A DNA stretch of 64,000 bases, taken from positions 62,001-126,000 of the forward strand of contig CM057069.1 of assembly GCA_029945375.1 (NCBI GenBank), written 5' to 3'. Position 1 is the first letter of the stretch. Each line of letters opens with the position of its first letter. The position numbers and the translations under genes are program-made. Below are positions 34,503 to 46,801 of the stretch, one piece after another. This DNA comes from Agaricus subrufescens (lineage: Eukaryota; Basidiomycota; Agaricomycetes; Agaricales; Agaricaceae). The notes beneath the pieces were generated by a model. The model was given only the letters and a program-made list of their open reading frames with translations, was not told where the DNA came from and made no database searches.

Positions 34503-35182
34503 AGTGGGGAAGACGGTGCGTCATTCTAGCTCATGTCCATACTCTAGTCACTGATTGGAATTCTCGCAAAGAACTAAACCTTACGGCACCACCAGTTCTA
34601 TGATCATCCCATTATGACAGGTGGATAGGCGGGACGAAAAAACAAAATAAATCGATTGAAGTTGATACGACCCTCAGTACAAGATTGAACCGTCCTCCTC
34701 CGTTCACCATCTTCCAATACCAATCCCTACGCACAACACACAACAAATCCCGTACATACATACATACACCAACCATACGCTATACTCGATTCAAGAAGAC
34801 CATGATAAAGAAATAAAAGGACAAAGTTCGAACAACGAAAACATACCTCCCTTTCACTCACCACCAAGGGAGGATAACAAAACAATTGAAGTACACAATC
34901 ATAAGGCAAGGAGGTATCATATAGAGAAAAAAACGAAAAATAATAGTGTAAACTTAGCGTATGAAATAAAATTGAAAATTGTTCGTGTAAAGTTATTAGA
35001 AGAAATATCAGGAAGAAAAAGAAAAACTATATACTATATGTGTATTACCGTCCGAGGAAAGAATGTGTGTATACAAAAAAACAATGTGAATTTGCGTGTA
35101 TGTCCAGATAAGAAAAGAAGAAAGAGACAAAACAAAATAAGAATGTATACAAAAAGTCTCAACCAAGCCCCAGCCACAACGA
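34503..35182. other. intergenic stretch between convergent genes
   Basis: A-rich sequence of about 680 bp holding the 3' ends of the F-box gene and of the mucin-like membrane-protein gene. Nothing else is recognised. Confidence 0.5.
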
Positions 35183-37603
35183 TCAATCCGCAATGGTCTG
35201 TTGTTTCAAGGGACTCGGTTTTTTGACTTGCGAAGTTGGCGGCGAAGAAGTCGGAGACAAGTTCAATGACGAAGAAGAGGACGATATTGCAGCCATTTGC
35301 TGTGTCGCCATCGTTGGACTTGTAGATCCCAACCTAGAACTTCTCGCTGAAGGAGGTGAATATGACGGTCCTCCGCTTAACATCCTCATACCTTCCTTCA
35401 CTGTCCTTAATTCTTGGCCAACAACCTCTCTATCCACCTTCTCACCTCTGACAAACTCGAATTTATCGTTACTCATCCTCCTCGTATTATTAGTCCGCAT
35501 ATTGCTACCACTTCCCCAACCAAAATCTTCTTCAACGCCAGGCATTTCACCATCTTTATATTCATATGGTACAGAGGAGGCCTCACTCATCGTCATTGAA
35601 TGCTCCGTATTCAGGGTATGTAACGTGTTTGTGGTACCCACTGATATAGGTGATTTCTGAGGAGTAGTGGGGGATACGGCATGAGTTGTATGCGATGTCT
35701 TCATTGACGATGTTGGTCTGGTAGATTTTGATATTGGTATTACAGGCGACAAGCCTGGTATAAGGCTGGGAGCAGCTCCGGGTGGTAACGACAGCGACAG
35801 CGATGATGAACTGCGGCGGCGGTGATTGAAACCCGTGGTGTCGCGAGGTGATAGTCCAATCAACATGTCTTTAGGGTATTCGTTAGCCATAGCAGGAGGG
35901 GGCACTGGAAGGGGAGATATTGAAGGTTCTGGCGATGATGATAGTGAGGGTGTCGATATATTACGTTGATAGGTTGATTTCCAAGATGGGTTGTCGTCCT
36001 GATTGTATCGCGGCCCCCTGGCGCCTACCAAAATAGGTTAACCTCAGTGGAAAAGGGAAGGCTGAAACGTCAGATATTTACCTGTACTACGGTCATCCAA
36101 TCCCGTGCTTCCCACCAAATGAGTGACTTTGCCCGTGCCGCCTGCTGCCGCAGTGGTCATGGGTGTAACAGGGGTGGGTAATGAAGAAGCTCTCGGCATC
36201 ATTAAGGACGACTGTGGTGATGGTGACAACATCGTCATCGTTGAAGGGGAGGGAAAAATTAACGGTTGTTGTGATGGTGTCGGTGATGAAATTGGGCCCG
36301 ACCCCGAATTCCCCAAATGCGAGGGGCCCATGACATCCGTAACAACCTTCCCCAATTCATCTCTAATATCGCCGCTCACCTTTTTGACATGTCCAATAAA
36401 TGGATCAACGAACTCGTTGGTTTTTTCATTAGGTGGTGGCCATACACCTTCTTCACGAAAGATTGACCCGGATTCCGATGCTCGTGGTCGGAATAGTGAC
36501 AAAACAGGAGGTGATGAGGGCGGAAAAGAAGAGACTGAAGAATTATAGTTCATATAATTCGGCGCTGCGCTAGAATTTGGCGTTTTCATCTGATTCTGTA
36601 GAGGGTGAGACGAATGAATTGCAGGGAGAGCCGAATATACGGAAGAGGGTGTTGCCGGTGGGAGCGAAGATCGACTGGGGGAATATGGTCTGGTGGGATC
36701 TGGTATATTCGTTATCGGCATTGCAGGACTGAAGAATCGCGGGCTTGCACTATTGGCCACCGGACTACCTGCTGTTGATCCCATAGAGAAGTTTACACTT
36801 CCCCTACCGGATATGAAATGTCCCTGGCCGGAGACAGACACATCTGATCTAGCGCGAACATGAGTTAGATCATCATCGAAATCTTCATCCTCCAATAGCC
36901 GCCTCCTCTCCCTTGCTCTTGCGCCCCGAAGGTCAAGAGAATTCCACAGCTTTCTCAGCTGGTTTTTCCGATAGCAGAATATGAGGGAGAGTAAGAGGAG
37001 CAGGAAAACGACAACTGCAACTGTCGTTCCTACGATTATTCCTACGCGGTTATGAGAGTTGGACGGGTCGGAATTGGATTTTGTTTGGAGGGAAGTTGGG
37101 AGAGGCGAGACTGTCTATTGATTCCGTTTAGATCAGGGGGCAGATGGACAGTGAAATTAGCGACATACAGAAGACACAGAACCATCACTGAGCGTGGTAA
37201 CTATGGTTGTGAAGGACGTCGGGGATGCAGAGGAAGAACTGGATTGGGAAGTTATAAACTCGGTAGACACAAGGGGACTCGGCGATGACGTCGTTGATAA
37301 ACTCAGGGTGGTCGAAAAGGAGGTTGTCAGCGGAGGAGGTACCGAGGTGGCAGAGGGAAGAGTCGGAATCGACGTCGACGTCGAGGTCACAGTCGAAGGT
37401 GGCACCAAGACAGTTGGATCTGAGGATGGTGATGATGGCGATATTGACGGGACCGGAGATATTTGACTGTCAGCCGAGGTTGGAGGCAGAAAAGTGGACA
37501 GCTGCGGGTCAGACACGGCTGGGGCATTTGACCTGGGCACGAGAGTCAGTGAGCGGTTCGGGAGGAGGACAGGGCAAGCACGTTTCGGGAGGAGCAGTGC
37601 CAT
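35183..37603 (-). CDS. mucin-like single-pass membrane protein, Ser/Thr-rich ectodomain
   Basis: Exons 37169-37603, 36082-37114 and 35183-36024 (introns of 54 and 57 bp) sum to 2310 nt, 769 residues. The first exon is almost entirely Ser, Thr and Pro, as in O-mannosylated wall sensors. A membrane helix follows near residues 169-192 (VGIIVGTTVAVVVFLLLLLS) and then RKNQLRKLW. The long cytoplasmic part is disordered, rich in Ser and Pro, with an acidic EDEDFDDDL motif. The layout recalls fungal wall-stress or Axl2/Mid2-like sensors, but I see no diagnostic motif. The 5' end is uncertain: another frame upstream (around 37610-37840, Pro-rich) could supply an N terminus through an unseen splice, and no signal peptide is visible in the present model. 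Confidence 0.6.
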
Positions 37604-37839
37604 CCGCGGAGGCGGGCGGCGGCGGTTCTTCGGATGTCTGCAGGGCGGGGTCAGATACGGCGGCGGAGAACGGGAAAGGGCGCACGGATCCGGGGGCCAG
37701 TGGCGGAATCAGCGCCTGGCGGGGGGGGTGGTGGGTCATGGCTGAGGACAAGGTCACGGCGCGCCAGAGAGTCTGTGACAGAACTCGACGGGGGGCAGTG
37801 TCATCCCTATCACACAATAAATAGCTTACCCCTCTCAAC

Positions 37840-39610
37840 CACTAAACCACATCGCTACACGCAGAAGCGTTGCTGCAAAATCCGAGCGTCGTCATTGGAA
37901 AGCATTGAGGAGTTTCAGGGCTGCCTGTGAATCCGACTAGAGGCTCTAAAAGGTAAAAAAACAACAAATTCCCTTATTTAGCTCGAATTAGGTTTTAACC
38001 GTACAGTACGGAAACACCGCTACACAAGAACTGTCAGCCTGACGACGTCAAGCTCTAGGAGTTGGGTAATCACCACGACGCTCTAATTCTCTCGTCGGTC
38101 ACCTTTCACGACTTCAACCAGCGACCACCCAACTAAACTATACTCCACACTAATCAGACATCCTTCATTATATGTTAATCTAATTCTATCCTCCCCCTTC
38201 AGCCCCTCAACACCTTCCCATTATTTACCCGGGTACGAATTTTAATCCGACGTTCGAGGAGTATCGTCCAACTCAGAGCCTTTGAGTCGCTGTAACAAAT
38301 AAACGATAAAGAAAACAAGCTTCATTATAAGTAAACTACCATAACCGACACAAGTATTTTCTTTCGAGCATGTGATCCACCTAGCTTTCACTTATCTGCT
38401 GCTCCAAACCAGTCCTAGGCCCAGCATTGAAAGGACAAAAAATAAGCAGGTTAGGCACAACGTGTTTCTCAACCCGGTCATCCAAAACCGATCAGGGTCG
38501 AATTCAAGCGCCAAGTCAAATGCTCTGAGTCATAAACAAATACCATCCGCAACTATTAATAAATACCAAAGGTCCTCTCGCCGATATATGAGGAACACTG
38601 AGAAATCAACTCCGTCACAGGGTGGTGAGTTGGTGATGGTTCAATGGTCTGATCCTCTACCTGTAAGCCATTTACCGTCTTTCCATCCCGTCGCTATAAA
38701 ATGCTCTAGGACACTTCAACTTCCAAACGTCTTCCATTGTTGGACAACGTTCAGATCCAATCGGTGCCAAGATCTCTCTGCGCAACCGAAGCCCCATATT
38801 TGGGCGTTCGATTGATAGCGAGAACATCAAAAGTGACTCGGTCTGAAAAGGAACTGTTTCGTCAAAAAGGAAGCAGTCAAATTCATGACAAATTTACCAT
38901 GTCACTGCCAGTTAACATGAGATTGAAAAGCCCATATATCACTAGGTATCAATCAAATATTTACCAAGAATTGCTGATAAGCCGCACCTTGCCCATAACG
39001 ACATTTTGATCTTCGAACTATCAGACTCGAAATCAGCAATTAAGCACCACTCCAAAGATAACTCATCTGATGTTTGACTGATCAGATGATCTAAAAGCGT
39101 TCATCTCTAACCATAATAGCACCTTCCTTATTACTCAACCCCCTCCTTATACTTATCAAACACTTGGCGTTGTCCCAGAACCTCATCCATCCAACATTCT
39201 GTCGAAGGTCACAACGACGCCATTAACAACCGTTGCGTACTGGAGTCCCTGACTGGCGATAAATGATTCGACAAACAAATCGACGAATGATCACCCATCG
39301 AAGCAGAATCGATTTTCGTTTCTTCGTTCAACAAATTTGAAGAAGACTTGGGACGTAGAATATTTCCGTCTATTGAGTGTATTGCATAATCAAACAGATA
39401 ATCTGCAACCAGATTCTAGAAAAGAGATATTCGATAGCTATTACGGTCTGTTGTAAGCTAAATCGGAGTTGTAGATTAACCATCTGCTGGTCGAGTCATG
39501 GCTTTTTAGAGTGTATCATCCGTATGTCCTCCTAATGACTCGAAATCAGATATGCGATCCTTGGTGAAAAACGGACGAGTGATAAACGACTGTCAAGGTC
39601 TCAACAGGTG
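37840..39610. other. intergenic stretch, no gene recognised
   Basis: Contains short frames only (the longest is 147 codons at 38372-38815, without domain). The part from about 39210 to 39600 resembles 44360-44800 in order of short blocks (ATCACCCATCGAA, GATAATCTG, CTTGGTGAAA), so it belongs to a dispersed, diverged repeat. Confidence 0.45.
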
Positions 39611-40340
39611 TCAATTTTCAAGTCTTTCTTCCTTTGCGAACAAAATCGCACATGCTTCCACATACCCCCCTGGATACTCCGTCAATTCAGCTCTGTGATT
39701 CTGCGAATGAAGTAAAATCTAAAACCCACCATCAAAATTGAACACGGCAACACCAAACAGAGATCTGGCGCCTTGAAAAAATCTAGCTCCTGCGGAATCT
39801 AAACTAACCAGATCCTGGAATGCTTCATCAAAAAACCAGGTAAACCTTTTCAAAATTTGCGAAATCTGTCGCAAGCGTAGCTTTGACATTTTCGAGTTCG
39901 GCTGTCAAATACTATAAATGACTCAGAACATAAGAGAACGAAAGCGCGAGGGACAGAGAGACACTTACAGCTTCGTCAAGCCCCATGCTGAGCCGGTATG
40001 TTCTCATATCTTCCCAATTACCTTCTGAATTCTTCAATGGAAGGCGATCTCTGTATCAACGGTCTTGTTGAGAAGCAGTTAAAAACTAAGTACCTGGATA
40101 TACTCAATTAGGTTCCACTGTGAGGAATTTGGCGAGCTGGATATTGCTCTCTTTCACGTAGAGAGGTAACACCGCTCCATAAGCACAAACAGGTTTAGAA
40201 TTCTTGACCTCTTTTATCCATGGCTGTGCTAACCTATGCCTTATACGCAATGCGAAGCTGATAAGAGGTGTCCCGTTGGGTATATAGAGAAGAAGTCTTC
40301 AACTTCTGTTTCAAGAGAATAATGTCAAGTCCGCTGGTTA
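39611..40340 (-). pseudogene. decayed unknown gene, at least three coding blocks
   Basis: Minus-strand blocks read as protein: LLLYIPNGTPLISFALRIRH to KFLTVEPN (about 40105-40300), NWEDMRTYRLSMGLDEA (about 39971-40020), and a long block with ILKRFTWFFDEAFQDLVSL, FFQGARSLFGVAVFNFDGGF, then HRAELTEYPGGYVEACAILF ending at 39611. Candidate introns separate them, but the first block ends in TGA and the third has an in-frame TAG at the FNFDGGF position, so the gene is broken or the splicing differs. I do not recognise the family. A related, more decayed copy may lie at 44930-45190 on the same strand. Confidence 0.45.
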
Positions 40341-40461
40341 CAAAATAATCAGCAAAAGGAGCAGACGGGGGCGTCGAATAAGAAGTCGAATCTGGAGAAG
40401 CATACTTCTTGCAAGGAGAACAAGCGGGACGTTCGTCCAGCCATATACTCCGCAGCTTCAT

Positions 40462-42532
40462 TCGTCATCTGGCACTGATTTCACAGTGGATAGGCTCCGA
40501 AAAGGGACCCCACGTTGCTGAACTACTAAGTTCTCTGTGGGCGAGATTTTCTCCAAGATTGTTCCAAACTCTTTGGTGTATTGGAGCTTGCGGAGATGAT
40601 CGTGAAGCATGGAGATGCCGGAGAACTAGAGATGATGGCAGGCTCTTGGAACGACCTCGTGATGTAAAGGTCGTTCAGTGCAAGTCCGCTGACACAACTC
40701 TACGCTGATAGAGTCATTCCGACCTCACCGCTATTGACATCGCCCTAGACATCCAATCCCCGTTGGAATCGATAGGCACTGTAGATTAATTGGAAGTTTT
40801 CCCGTAGAGCGTATGTCATCGCGGAGGCAGCATGGAGATGATGTGGTGGGCGGACGATCTTTGCTAGTGAGAGAGATTCAGGTCAACAACCTATTGCCTA
40901 ATCAGGTCACCTATATTCCTAGTGACTCAACTTCACTCTTCCGCACCTCTTAGCGAGGTGACTGACTGTTTTCATTAAGTTTGAAACTCGTCAAGCTTCA
41001 CTGTGTACAATCCACATGGTAGAGCATCTAATACCGACGGCGGCGGAGAGAATTTGACAATTTAGTAGGTCTTTAACCGGCGTGTCACGCGTCACGCGGT
41101 GACACCCTTTCCCTCTTCCCCTCTCAGCCGTAGGGCACAACGCCCCGCCCCCATTTTCTTTCAGCATACTACAAACGCCCTGGCATACAAATTTTGCGCA
41201 TTAATATTTTCTACGGACATGAAAACCCGCCCATACACAGTGGCCCTGGCGCAGCGTCCTGGCTCGGATAGGACCCAAACGGACCTTGTTGACACAAATT
41301 GTTGTGCCGTACGATAAGGCATTTCGGGCATCGTTATCTTCTTTCGACTCACTGAAACTCACTCTACTCGGCAGGAGAGTCGGGTAACGCTTTCGTCCAC
41401 CCCTCGCACTTGCTCCGCATTACATTACATCGCAGCATCATCTCATCGGAGGCCTCCCGACGGGCAAAGATAACCTGCTAAGTTAGGTGTCGTGCATGAC
41501 AACCGACTAATAGAGTTCATGCTTTACGCCTCCAACAATTGATCTCGAGCTTTGGGTTTTGGATTTTTAATAGTTTCGGTTGTCGGATCGGAGCGTATCG
41601 TCCCCTTTATGGCAACACACCCAGGGAGAGCATCGAAAAGTAGTCCCCTCTCCACACGCGGACCGGATGAAGTATGAATCTACTCCTAGTCTACGGTGTA
41701 AGCACTGTCTCTATCTTGCATGTATCAGAAGCCCCGGTCATTCAAAAGCTGTGTACATAGCTCATCAACCCTTTTCTTTGAGATCCCGGAACCAGGCTAG
41801 TGAAGCCACCTATGTTTCAATCGCGTGGCAAGCCCCTCCAGGCACATAGCTAGATCCGGTGTGGAGCTTGATTGGCTGACCGCCCAGCGACGGTCCTGCG
41901 TAAAAAAAAATGTCCTTTTCAGGGGAAGCTGCGACATTGAACTGCTGAAATGTGGCTGGTGATCATTGATGAACGCCGATCTTGGGCCGTATCAGGTTGA
42001 CAAGCTGATTCCTTGGATCCAGTCGAGTTGGCGGGAGATTCGCCGGTTTCGTTTTGATGGGCATGTCACGCTCAGGCGGTGAGTATATCTCGTTAACAAC
42101 AATGTTAATGAGAGCTGACATGTCGTGGGTAGGACCTTCAGCCGTTACATCACAAAGCCTTTGTTAGTATGTTCCTGTTTTCTCGGCGCGGCCATAGCAA
42201 AGTCATAGCCGCATATACGCGCACAGCATCTTGAAATCTCTGGCTCGAAGACTCGAGGCAGTCTAGTCGCAAAATGGCTAGTCTGATAGTTGAAACACTA
42301 AAATTAATGTGGCATACGGAATCTTGGTAAGCAGAAACGTTGAGACTGGTCTAGTGAAAGTCTTAACAGATCCGGTGTGAAAGGTAGTCCTCGGACAGCC
42401 ACCAGCCAAGAGTGATTAGCAGCTCCCACGATGATCATGTTCCTGCATTTCCGCAGAGCTCAGCTAAAAAGAGTCAGCGCTAGATACTGATATAAGAATC
42501 CACTGTACGTTTGCTATCTACGGTGGCCTCAA
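40462..42532. other. intergenic stretch, no gene recognised
   Basis: About 2.1 kb upstream of the MLKL-like-domain gene. Short unsupported frames only; no RNA gene or repeat seen. Confidence 0.45.
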
Positions 42533-44351
42533 ATGTCTTCAACGCCTACAATATCTCCTCCTCCCTCGCGGCCATCCACTCCTTACGCCACTCTTAGGTC
42601 TTTCTCTCCCTTCGGCCGCAGGCGGGCCCTGCCGAAGTCTCCTCCTCCCCCTGTCCCGGTACTGGAGGACCTTGGACTAGATCTCGAGCTTTCAGGCCTT
42701 TCGTGTGGCTCCAGAGTGGCCCCAAATCACCATGGATCATCGTCAGAGCCGCAGGCGCTGCTGATGATGAAGTCTAGTCCGGAATGTACACCTATCCCGC
42801 TCCCGGAGAGCGAATATTTTGGTGTCTCGACTACACATTCTAAATCACACAAACATAATGACGTAAACCGGAGAAAGAAAAGGAATGATTTCGTAGAAAC
42901 TCTCAGATCGACTGTGGGCTCTGACCAGTCTGCAACGTGCCGGGAAAAGCCTGCCAGGCCCCCAAGAAAGAGGAAGTGTTCTGCCGAAGAAGAGAGCGCA
43001 CGAAATCATACAAAGAAGGTGGGTAGTGTTTTGTTTTTGAGTGCTGCGAGCGACTTCGGAGGAGGTAGTCAATCAGATGGCTCAGAATGTGATGTGGTTG
43101 TCTGCCCAATTTCGACTCCTTTACTGAAGATGCCTCTTCTATCTAGCGCGTCGCTATAGCAGCCAAGTCTGTCCTCGGCACAACCGCGGATGTAACTCAC
43201 GAGCTCTTGTACCTTGGAGGCGACTTTCTGGCGTTCGCGCCGATACCAGGCCTCGCCCCTGCTGCACGAGCGCTACTTCAAATATGGGACGCCTTGGATG
43301 ATGTTGATGTCAGTGCAATCTATTCCCTTGATTACCTAGTTAGTACTCACCCTAGTGCAGGTAAATACAATGTCGTGTTTGCGTTTGACAGAGCGTTGTG
43401 CGGAGACTTTGATTGCAGTCCGACAAGAAATTCACCAAGCTGGCGATTCGGTGACGGAGGAGCTCCACCTACCGCTCTCAAGACTACAAGAGTGCGTCTT
43501 TATTTAACAATTCCCCGACTTCGCTAATCTACCAAACAGAGGCTTTGATCGAGTTCGCCAGCTTATGGTCAAGGAAGCTACTAGAACATTCATTAAACGC
43601 TACCTAAACCGCTATGATGTGATGAAGGAGATCGCGGACTGTGATACACACGTTAGGGAGGCACTTGACGTCTTTAATGTACGTGTCGTTCATCCGCTAT
43701 ATTGCCCCAATCATTGATCCCTGTTACTCAGGTTTCCGTTTCAATCCGCATCCTCAAACAATCGAAGGAATCTGAATTACAACGACAAGCAGAAACACGC
43801 GAGCTACTCGCAGCAATACTTAACGGGCGAGATAAGCAAGAGGCGGGCAATGCACTGATGTTTACTGGCCTCTCTGAGCCAATCGCATCTTCCTCCTCAC
43901 AAAGTCCACCACAGGTACGGGAGCGAGCTATTTACGGACCAGCGAAGCCTGTTACTGACTGACAGCATCGTTGTAGCCCGCCGCCGCTCCTCCACCTGTC
44001 CCGTCAGGTCATACATCCACGAGCAAATCGAAATCATCGTTCAAGCGCCGGTCTGTCCAGGACGCAGCAGATAGGGCTCGGGATGCAGAGAACCTTCGTC
44101 AACTTATCAGTCTGGCTCTCCAAACAACTAACGACGCCGAATTGCTCGAACTGTTCCAGATCAAACGTCAAGAGATGCCCCATACTATCAAGGCATTTCA
44201 AAAGGGCCTCGAACGAATAATCAAACAGGAACGAAAGGAAGCTCGCCGCCGTTTCAGCACTCTCCTTATGAATGATCATCATCTCCATGATCGAAAGCGT
44301 CACTTACTCCTCGACCCCCTTCCGATGTTCCGTAACCTCAAACTTCCTTAG
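42533..44351 (+). CDS. protein with an MLKL-like N-terminal helical domain
   Basis: Exons 42533-43088 (or to 43022), 43160-43308, 43361-43491, 43540-43678, 43732-43914 and 43977-44351; both variants keep the frame (510 or 488 residues). Residues 1-185 are Ser/Pro-rich with basic runs (NRRKKRND, RPPRKRKC). The next about 150 residues match the four-helix domain found in many agaricomycete proteins related to the MLKL N-terminal domain: ELLYLGGDFLAFAPIPGLAPAA, LLQIWDAL, then MSCLRLTERCAETLIAVRQE, FIKRYLNRYDVMKEI and ISIRILKQ-type strand. The C-terminal 125 residues are helical and basic (IIKQERKEARRRF). In animals and fungi such four-helix domains act in membrane-directed cell death or as adaptors; no kinase or NB-ARC domain follows here. 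Function is inferred from the family only. Confidence 0.7.
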
Positions 44352-45235
44352 CTTTGCCGAGGGTTGCAACGGTTGCTGTAATGGCCGTTGCGCGCAGAGT
44401 TCTAGACCAGCCATGAACGATTTTGATAACCACATTTGAAGGGTGATCACTTATCGCAGGCGACATAATCACCCATCGAACCCGAATCGAATTACGATTC
44501 AATCAGCGATTTACAATGAAACGGACTTTGTACGATGAAACAGACTTTGTACGAGAAATCTTTGCATTCAAATGAGTGTCGGTCGTGACCGAAAAGATAA
44601 TCTGTCGCGTTGTCAATTGTAAAGCGAGCAGCTAGCTGCTAGGGGACAATAATTATTTATGTCCGATAGTCATAACTATTTATTGGTGTTTGTAATTCCG
44701 GACTCAATTAGTTATAACAGTCCCTGCCAGTCGTGTCTCAACTTTCTGAAATTTGTCAAACGTATATCTTTCAAATAGATACGTGATTCTTGGTGAAACA
44801 CAGACTGATGCCCAGAGAAACACGATGCACTCCCTTTGGAATAAAATCAGCCACTGATGAAGTTCTGTATTGGACCATAAGGTATACAAAAGTATGTACT
44901 CGCCACACCGTTCGAAGGGGATATTAGACCCAGTCAATTGTCTGCTCCACCAATAGATAATCGTAGTACAAACCTTCTGCAAATATCAAGGCTGTGCAAC
45001 GATAGGTACAGTGAATCTGTGGTCGCGTGTGTTGGAAATTGATACAGATACGATGTATCGTGATACAGGTCTCCAAGTTGCTATTTTTATCAGAATTAAA
45101 AGACGCTGATGTATTTGACTCCTGCATTTCGTCACAACCTACGCCGAAATATGAGGAATAGTTAAGGTCACAATAAGGCAAACGTGTCAAGTATTCTACT
45201 GTACTTAACCGCGTACTGAGCTACCGAGCCATCAC
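44352..45235. other. intergenic stretch with decayed repeat similar to 39210-40000
   Basis: Contains an 18-bp tandem repeat (ATGAAACRGACTTTGTACGA type) near 44516-44552 and blocks related to 39210-39700 in the same order. On the minus strand near 44960-45020 it reads ALIFAEGLYYDYLLVEQ, resembling AILFAKEER of the decayed gene at 39611. No intact gene. Confidence 0.4.
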
Positions 45236-45509
45236 GGAACACTCTGTTGTCGCTATTTTTGTTTACAGTAAATACTATACAACGAAAGTGATCTGTAGTA
45301 CCCGATGACTCATATATCAAAGAAGTTCTAAAGAAAGAAACCACTGTATAAAAAGTAAAATCAAACGGGGAGGGGTGAGAGATGATAAGGCGGACAACAA
45401 GTTAATGAGCGCCGTTGTTCTCGGAGAGATGCATATTGATTCGGAACATTGATGGCATCACAATTTTGTTGAGAGGCATCGTACCACCTCTACATGACAG
45501 CGGGCTCAT
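45236..45509. repeat. CpG-bearing copy of the HNH-gene 3' flank
   Basis: From CACGGAACACTCTGTTGTCG to CCTCTACATGACAG, this stretch aligns almost without gaps to 53374-53580 plus 54407-54467. The other copy is interrupted by the 819-bp inverted-repeat element. Its last 50 bp correspond to the sequence just past the stop of the HNH gene. It marks the left edge of the repeat compartment. Confidence 0.85.
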
Positions 45510-45579
45510 GAGGGGTTGACACGGAAATGTATAAATAAGACAAATGAGGTCACCATATTTGGGAAATAAATGGAAAAAC

Positions 45580-46222
45580 TGAAGCCTCCTATTTCATACG
45601 ACCCCCTTCTTCCTAACATATGGGACTCACCCCTGGAAAGGAAACTTGGTCACTGGATCTGATAGCCCCTCAGTAAATGACTTTTCCTTGGAGCTGGCTA
45701 AGGTCCAAGATGAAGCAAGAGCCACACTTGAAGAGAACAACCACATGATGTCAGAACAAAGTCTCCACAAATGACAAAAGGAGACCTCCTCCTCTGGAGA
45801 CATGGTATTCTTAGAAGCAACCAACATCCAATCCAACAGACCTTCAGTCAAGATGGATAACTGGAGATATGGAGCTTTCTGGATCTTGGAACCTATAGGA
45901 GAAACCTCATTTCGCCTGAAGCTACCAGACACATGGGCCATTCACGATGTCTTCCATTCCACCCTGCTCACAAGGTACCACCCACCCAAATTTGAATGTC
46001 AGAAGACAGCTCCACCCCTCCCCCCCCCAGACATTATCAACAATGAGGAAGAATACAAAGTGGAGGAAATCCATGGACACTAGAAATGAGGCAGAAGAAC
46101 CCAGTATCTGGTACACTGGAAAGGCTACAATAACTCTGAAGACACATGGCAATCTGCAGCCGACCTGGAAAATGCCAAGGATATCTTATCCAAATATAGG
46201 AAAATAAACAACCTGCTCTAAC
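45580..46222 (+). pseudogene. Pol C terminus: integrase end and chromodomain
   Basis: VFLEATNIQSNRP, FWILEPIGETSFRLKLP and HDVFHSTLLTRYHPP are the integrase C-terminal (GPF/Y-type) module. QYLVHWKGYNNSEDTWQSA with ENAKDILSKY is the chromodomain that guides chromovirus integration to heterochromatin. Two stops (TAG, TGA) lie between them near 46081-46089, and the part before 45800 is frameshifted. Confidence 0.85.
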
Positions 46223-46801
46223 ATAAAAGGAAGGTTCAATACCCACCACCGTTACACAGTCGTCTATTGGCACTACAAAGAACACATCATGAGCACCACC
46301 ACCATTCCCCCTCTCCCCAAACTTCCCCCCACCTCTACAGCAGAGGAAAATGCTGAGTACCACTCAGCCATCAAGAAATCTTTTCACAGCTCCGGAAAGC
46401 GCTTTCTCATCTTGTCCATTCAGGAGGTAGCTGATGTTGCACACATGTATTTGCACATCTACCTCCCACTCATCTATGACTACCCCAGGCCATAGCTGCC
46501 CCCACCCAACAAGAAAGATTGATGATGGAAGGAATATTATGAAAGGAGTTAATCATGATCAGGAAATTGAAGGCACAGCTTGAGTTGTTGGAAAAAGAAT
46601 GCAGAGATCTCATTTCTGAGATTGCCCCCAATGGATGGGCAAATGGTGATGGAGATGGATGGTAGATTAATAAACTGATATGGAACATTGGTCTAATTGG
46701 GAGGAAGGAAATTGTATAAATCTACACCTCTTTTTGCTCTTCATCCCCAGAAACCAGTTTTCTACTTGTCTGCCTCAACCGACCTCTACTCCTCAACCAC
46801 T

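Noticed and set aside
38372..39009. Overlapping plus-strand frames of 147 and 90 codons
   Set aside because: No domain, no shared frame and no splice signals joining them.
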